From Pontibacter mucosus (GTDB taxonomy: Bacteria > Bacteroidota > Bacteroidia > Cytophagales > Hymenobacteraceae): a stretch of 64,000 nucleotides of DNA. The notes below the pieces were generated by a model. That model saw only the letters and a list, made by a program, of their open reading frames with translations, ran no database searches and was not told the origin of the DNA. The stretch lies in NCBI RefSeq assembly GCF_003054055.1, contig NZ_QBKI01000010.1:62001-126000 (forward strand), given 5' to 3'. Of the stretch, positions 63,489 to 64,000 are shown one piece after another (position 1 is the stretch's first letter; each line of letters begins with the position of its first letter). Position numbers and translations under genes: made by a program.

Positions 63489-64000
63489 CTAATCCGCATT
63501 AACACCTATATCTCCCTGAGCTACGATGACCTGTAATTGTTCTGGGCTCAGGTGCACATTCACATGGCCGTCATACTTCAGCACATCCTTGTAGCCAAAC
63601 GGGGTGCCATCGTCAAGTTCTGCCACGTTAGATATGCTCATGCCCGTGGTACCGTTCACCGGGTTAAAAGTATACACAATGCCGCCACCTTCCTCTGCAG
63701 AGTTTTCGTGTATATGGGCCGGGTGCACACCTCCCTCAGGAGTACCATCCAACGAGATGGTGGCTAAGGCTTCGCCATTTCTTCTTTCTTCAAACAAAAC
63801 GGTACCGCTTATACCGGGTACAGCTGCCTCATTTAGTTCGTAGCGTTTGGCTTTGCCTGTCAGCTCGTTCTGCCCGATATCTCCTTGCGCTACAATTACA
63901 TCCAGTTGGTCCTCGCTCAGGTGCACGTTCAGGTGACCATCGTACTCCATCAGGTCCTCGAAGGTAACAGGAGTACCACTGTCGTCTCTTTGTATAATGG
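63489..64000 (-). CDS. CHRD-repeat protein, C-terminal part
   Basis: The C-terminal 170 residues of an open-ended gene; the frame remains open to the right edge. Two tandem segments share an order: a GTPxxxxDxxxYDGHxNVHLSxxQLxVIVAQGDIG unit at about 63489-63620 and again at about 63850-64000. A linking CHRD-like domain lies between (GTVLFEERRNGEALATISLDG, VHPAHIHENSAEEGG). CHRD domains are found in secreted or surface proteins. Repeat number and N-terminus (signal peptide) lie outside the window. Confidence 0.82.
   Translation of the reverse strand, partial: IIQRDDSGTPVTFEDLMEYDGHLNVHLSEDQLDVIVAQGDIGQNELTGKAKRYELNEAAVPGISGTVLFEERRNGEALATISLDGTPEGGVHPAHIHENSAEEGGGIVYTFNPVNGTTGMSISNVAELDDGTPFGYKDVLKYDGHVNVHLSPEQLQVIVAQGDIGVNAD

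Overview
The window looks like chromosomal DNA of a Bacteroidota member of the order Cytophagales, probably a Pontibacter- or Hymenobacter-like bacterium. Supporting signs are a type IX secretion C-terminal sorting domain, TAnnTTTG-type -7 promoter elements upstream of many genes, a NuoG that lacks the molybdopterin-type domain, a monomeric NADP isocitrate dehydrogenase, GC-rich coding sequence, and several PorT-like barrels, DUF4142, YceI and CHRD proteins. The genus is an inference; there is no rRNA or tRNA gene here to test it.

Layout. 1-20 kb is mixed housekeeping and envelope genes: LdcA (partial), AbgT transporter, outer-membrane barrels, a radical SAM protein, gamma-carbonic anhydrase, hemerythrin, CNNM/CBS protein, DsbD, SodA, TadA, GtrA, a GT39/GT22-like glycosyltransferase, a glycerophosphodiesterase and AspS. 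A cluster of DnaA-box-like 9-mers lies at 19.3 kb. 20.2-35.1 kb is a complete 14-gene respiratory complex I set on the minus strand. It is split by a plus-strand lipoprotein gene and a bidirectional terminator into nuoA-J and nuoK-N. 35-46 kb holds PruA, a GH20 hexosaminidase, YjjG, an ArsR-type regulator with a candidate operator, NDH-2 and a lactonase. 46-64 kb holds an esterase, a REP-associated transposase (RAYT), DUF4142, ClpB, a YceI-porin-YceI operon, endonuclease V, a hydrolase/phosphoribosyltransferase pair, a T9SS-exported GDSL hydrolase, isocitrate dehydrogenase, a second RAYT broken by one amber codon inside an 854-bp element with long inverted ends, and a CHRD-repeat protein running off the window.

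Metabolic picture: aerobic respiration with two NADH dehydrogenases (complex I and NDH-2), proline/glutamate catabolism (PruA), a TCA-cycle NADPH source (Icd), oxidative-stress defence (SodA) and periplasmic thiol chemistry (DsbD).

The most unusual feature is at DNA level. The short word AAGTAT(A/G), or its complement, recurs far more often than chance, at about 40 hits in the first 10 kb by hand count. It occurs on both strands, in every reading frame and inside terminator hairpins. Intergenic DNA also carries five lexical families of near-simple-sequence repeats, often as inverted pairs, a roughly 0.5-0.6 kb dispersed repeat present twice, and several REP-like palindromes.
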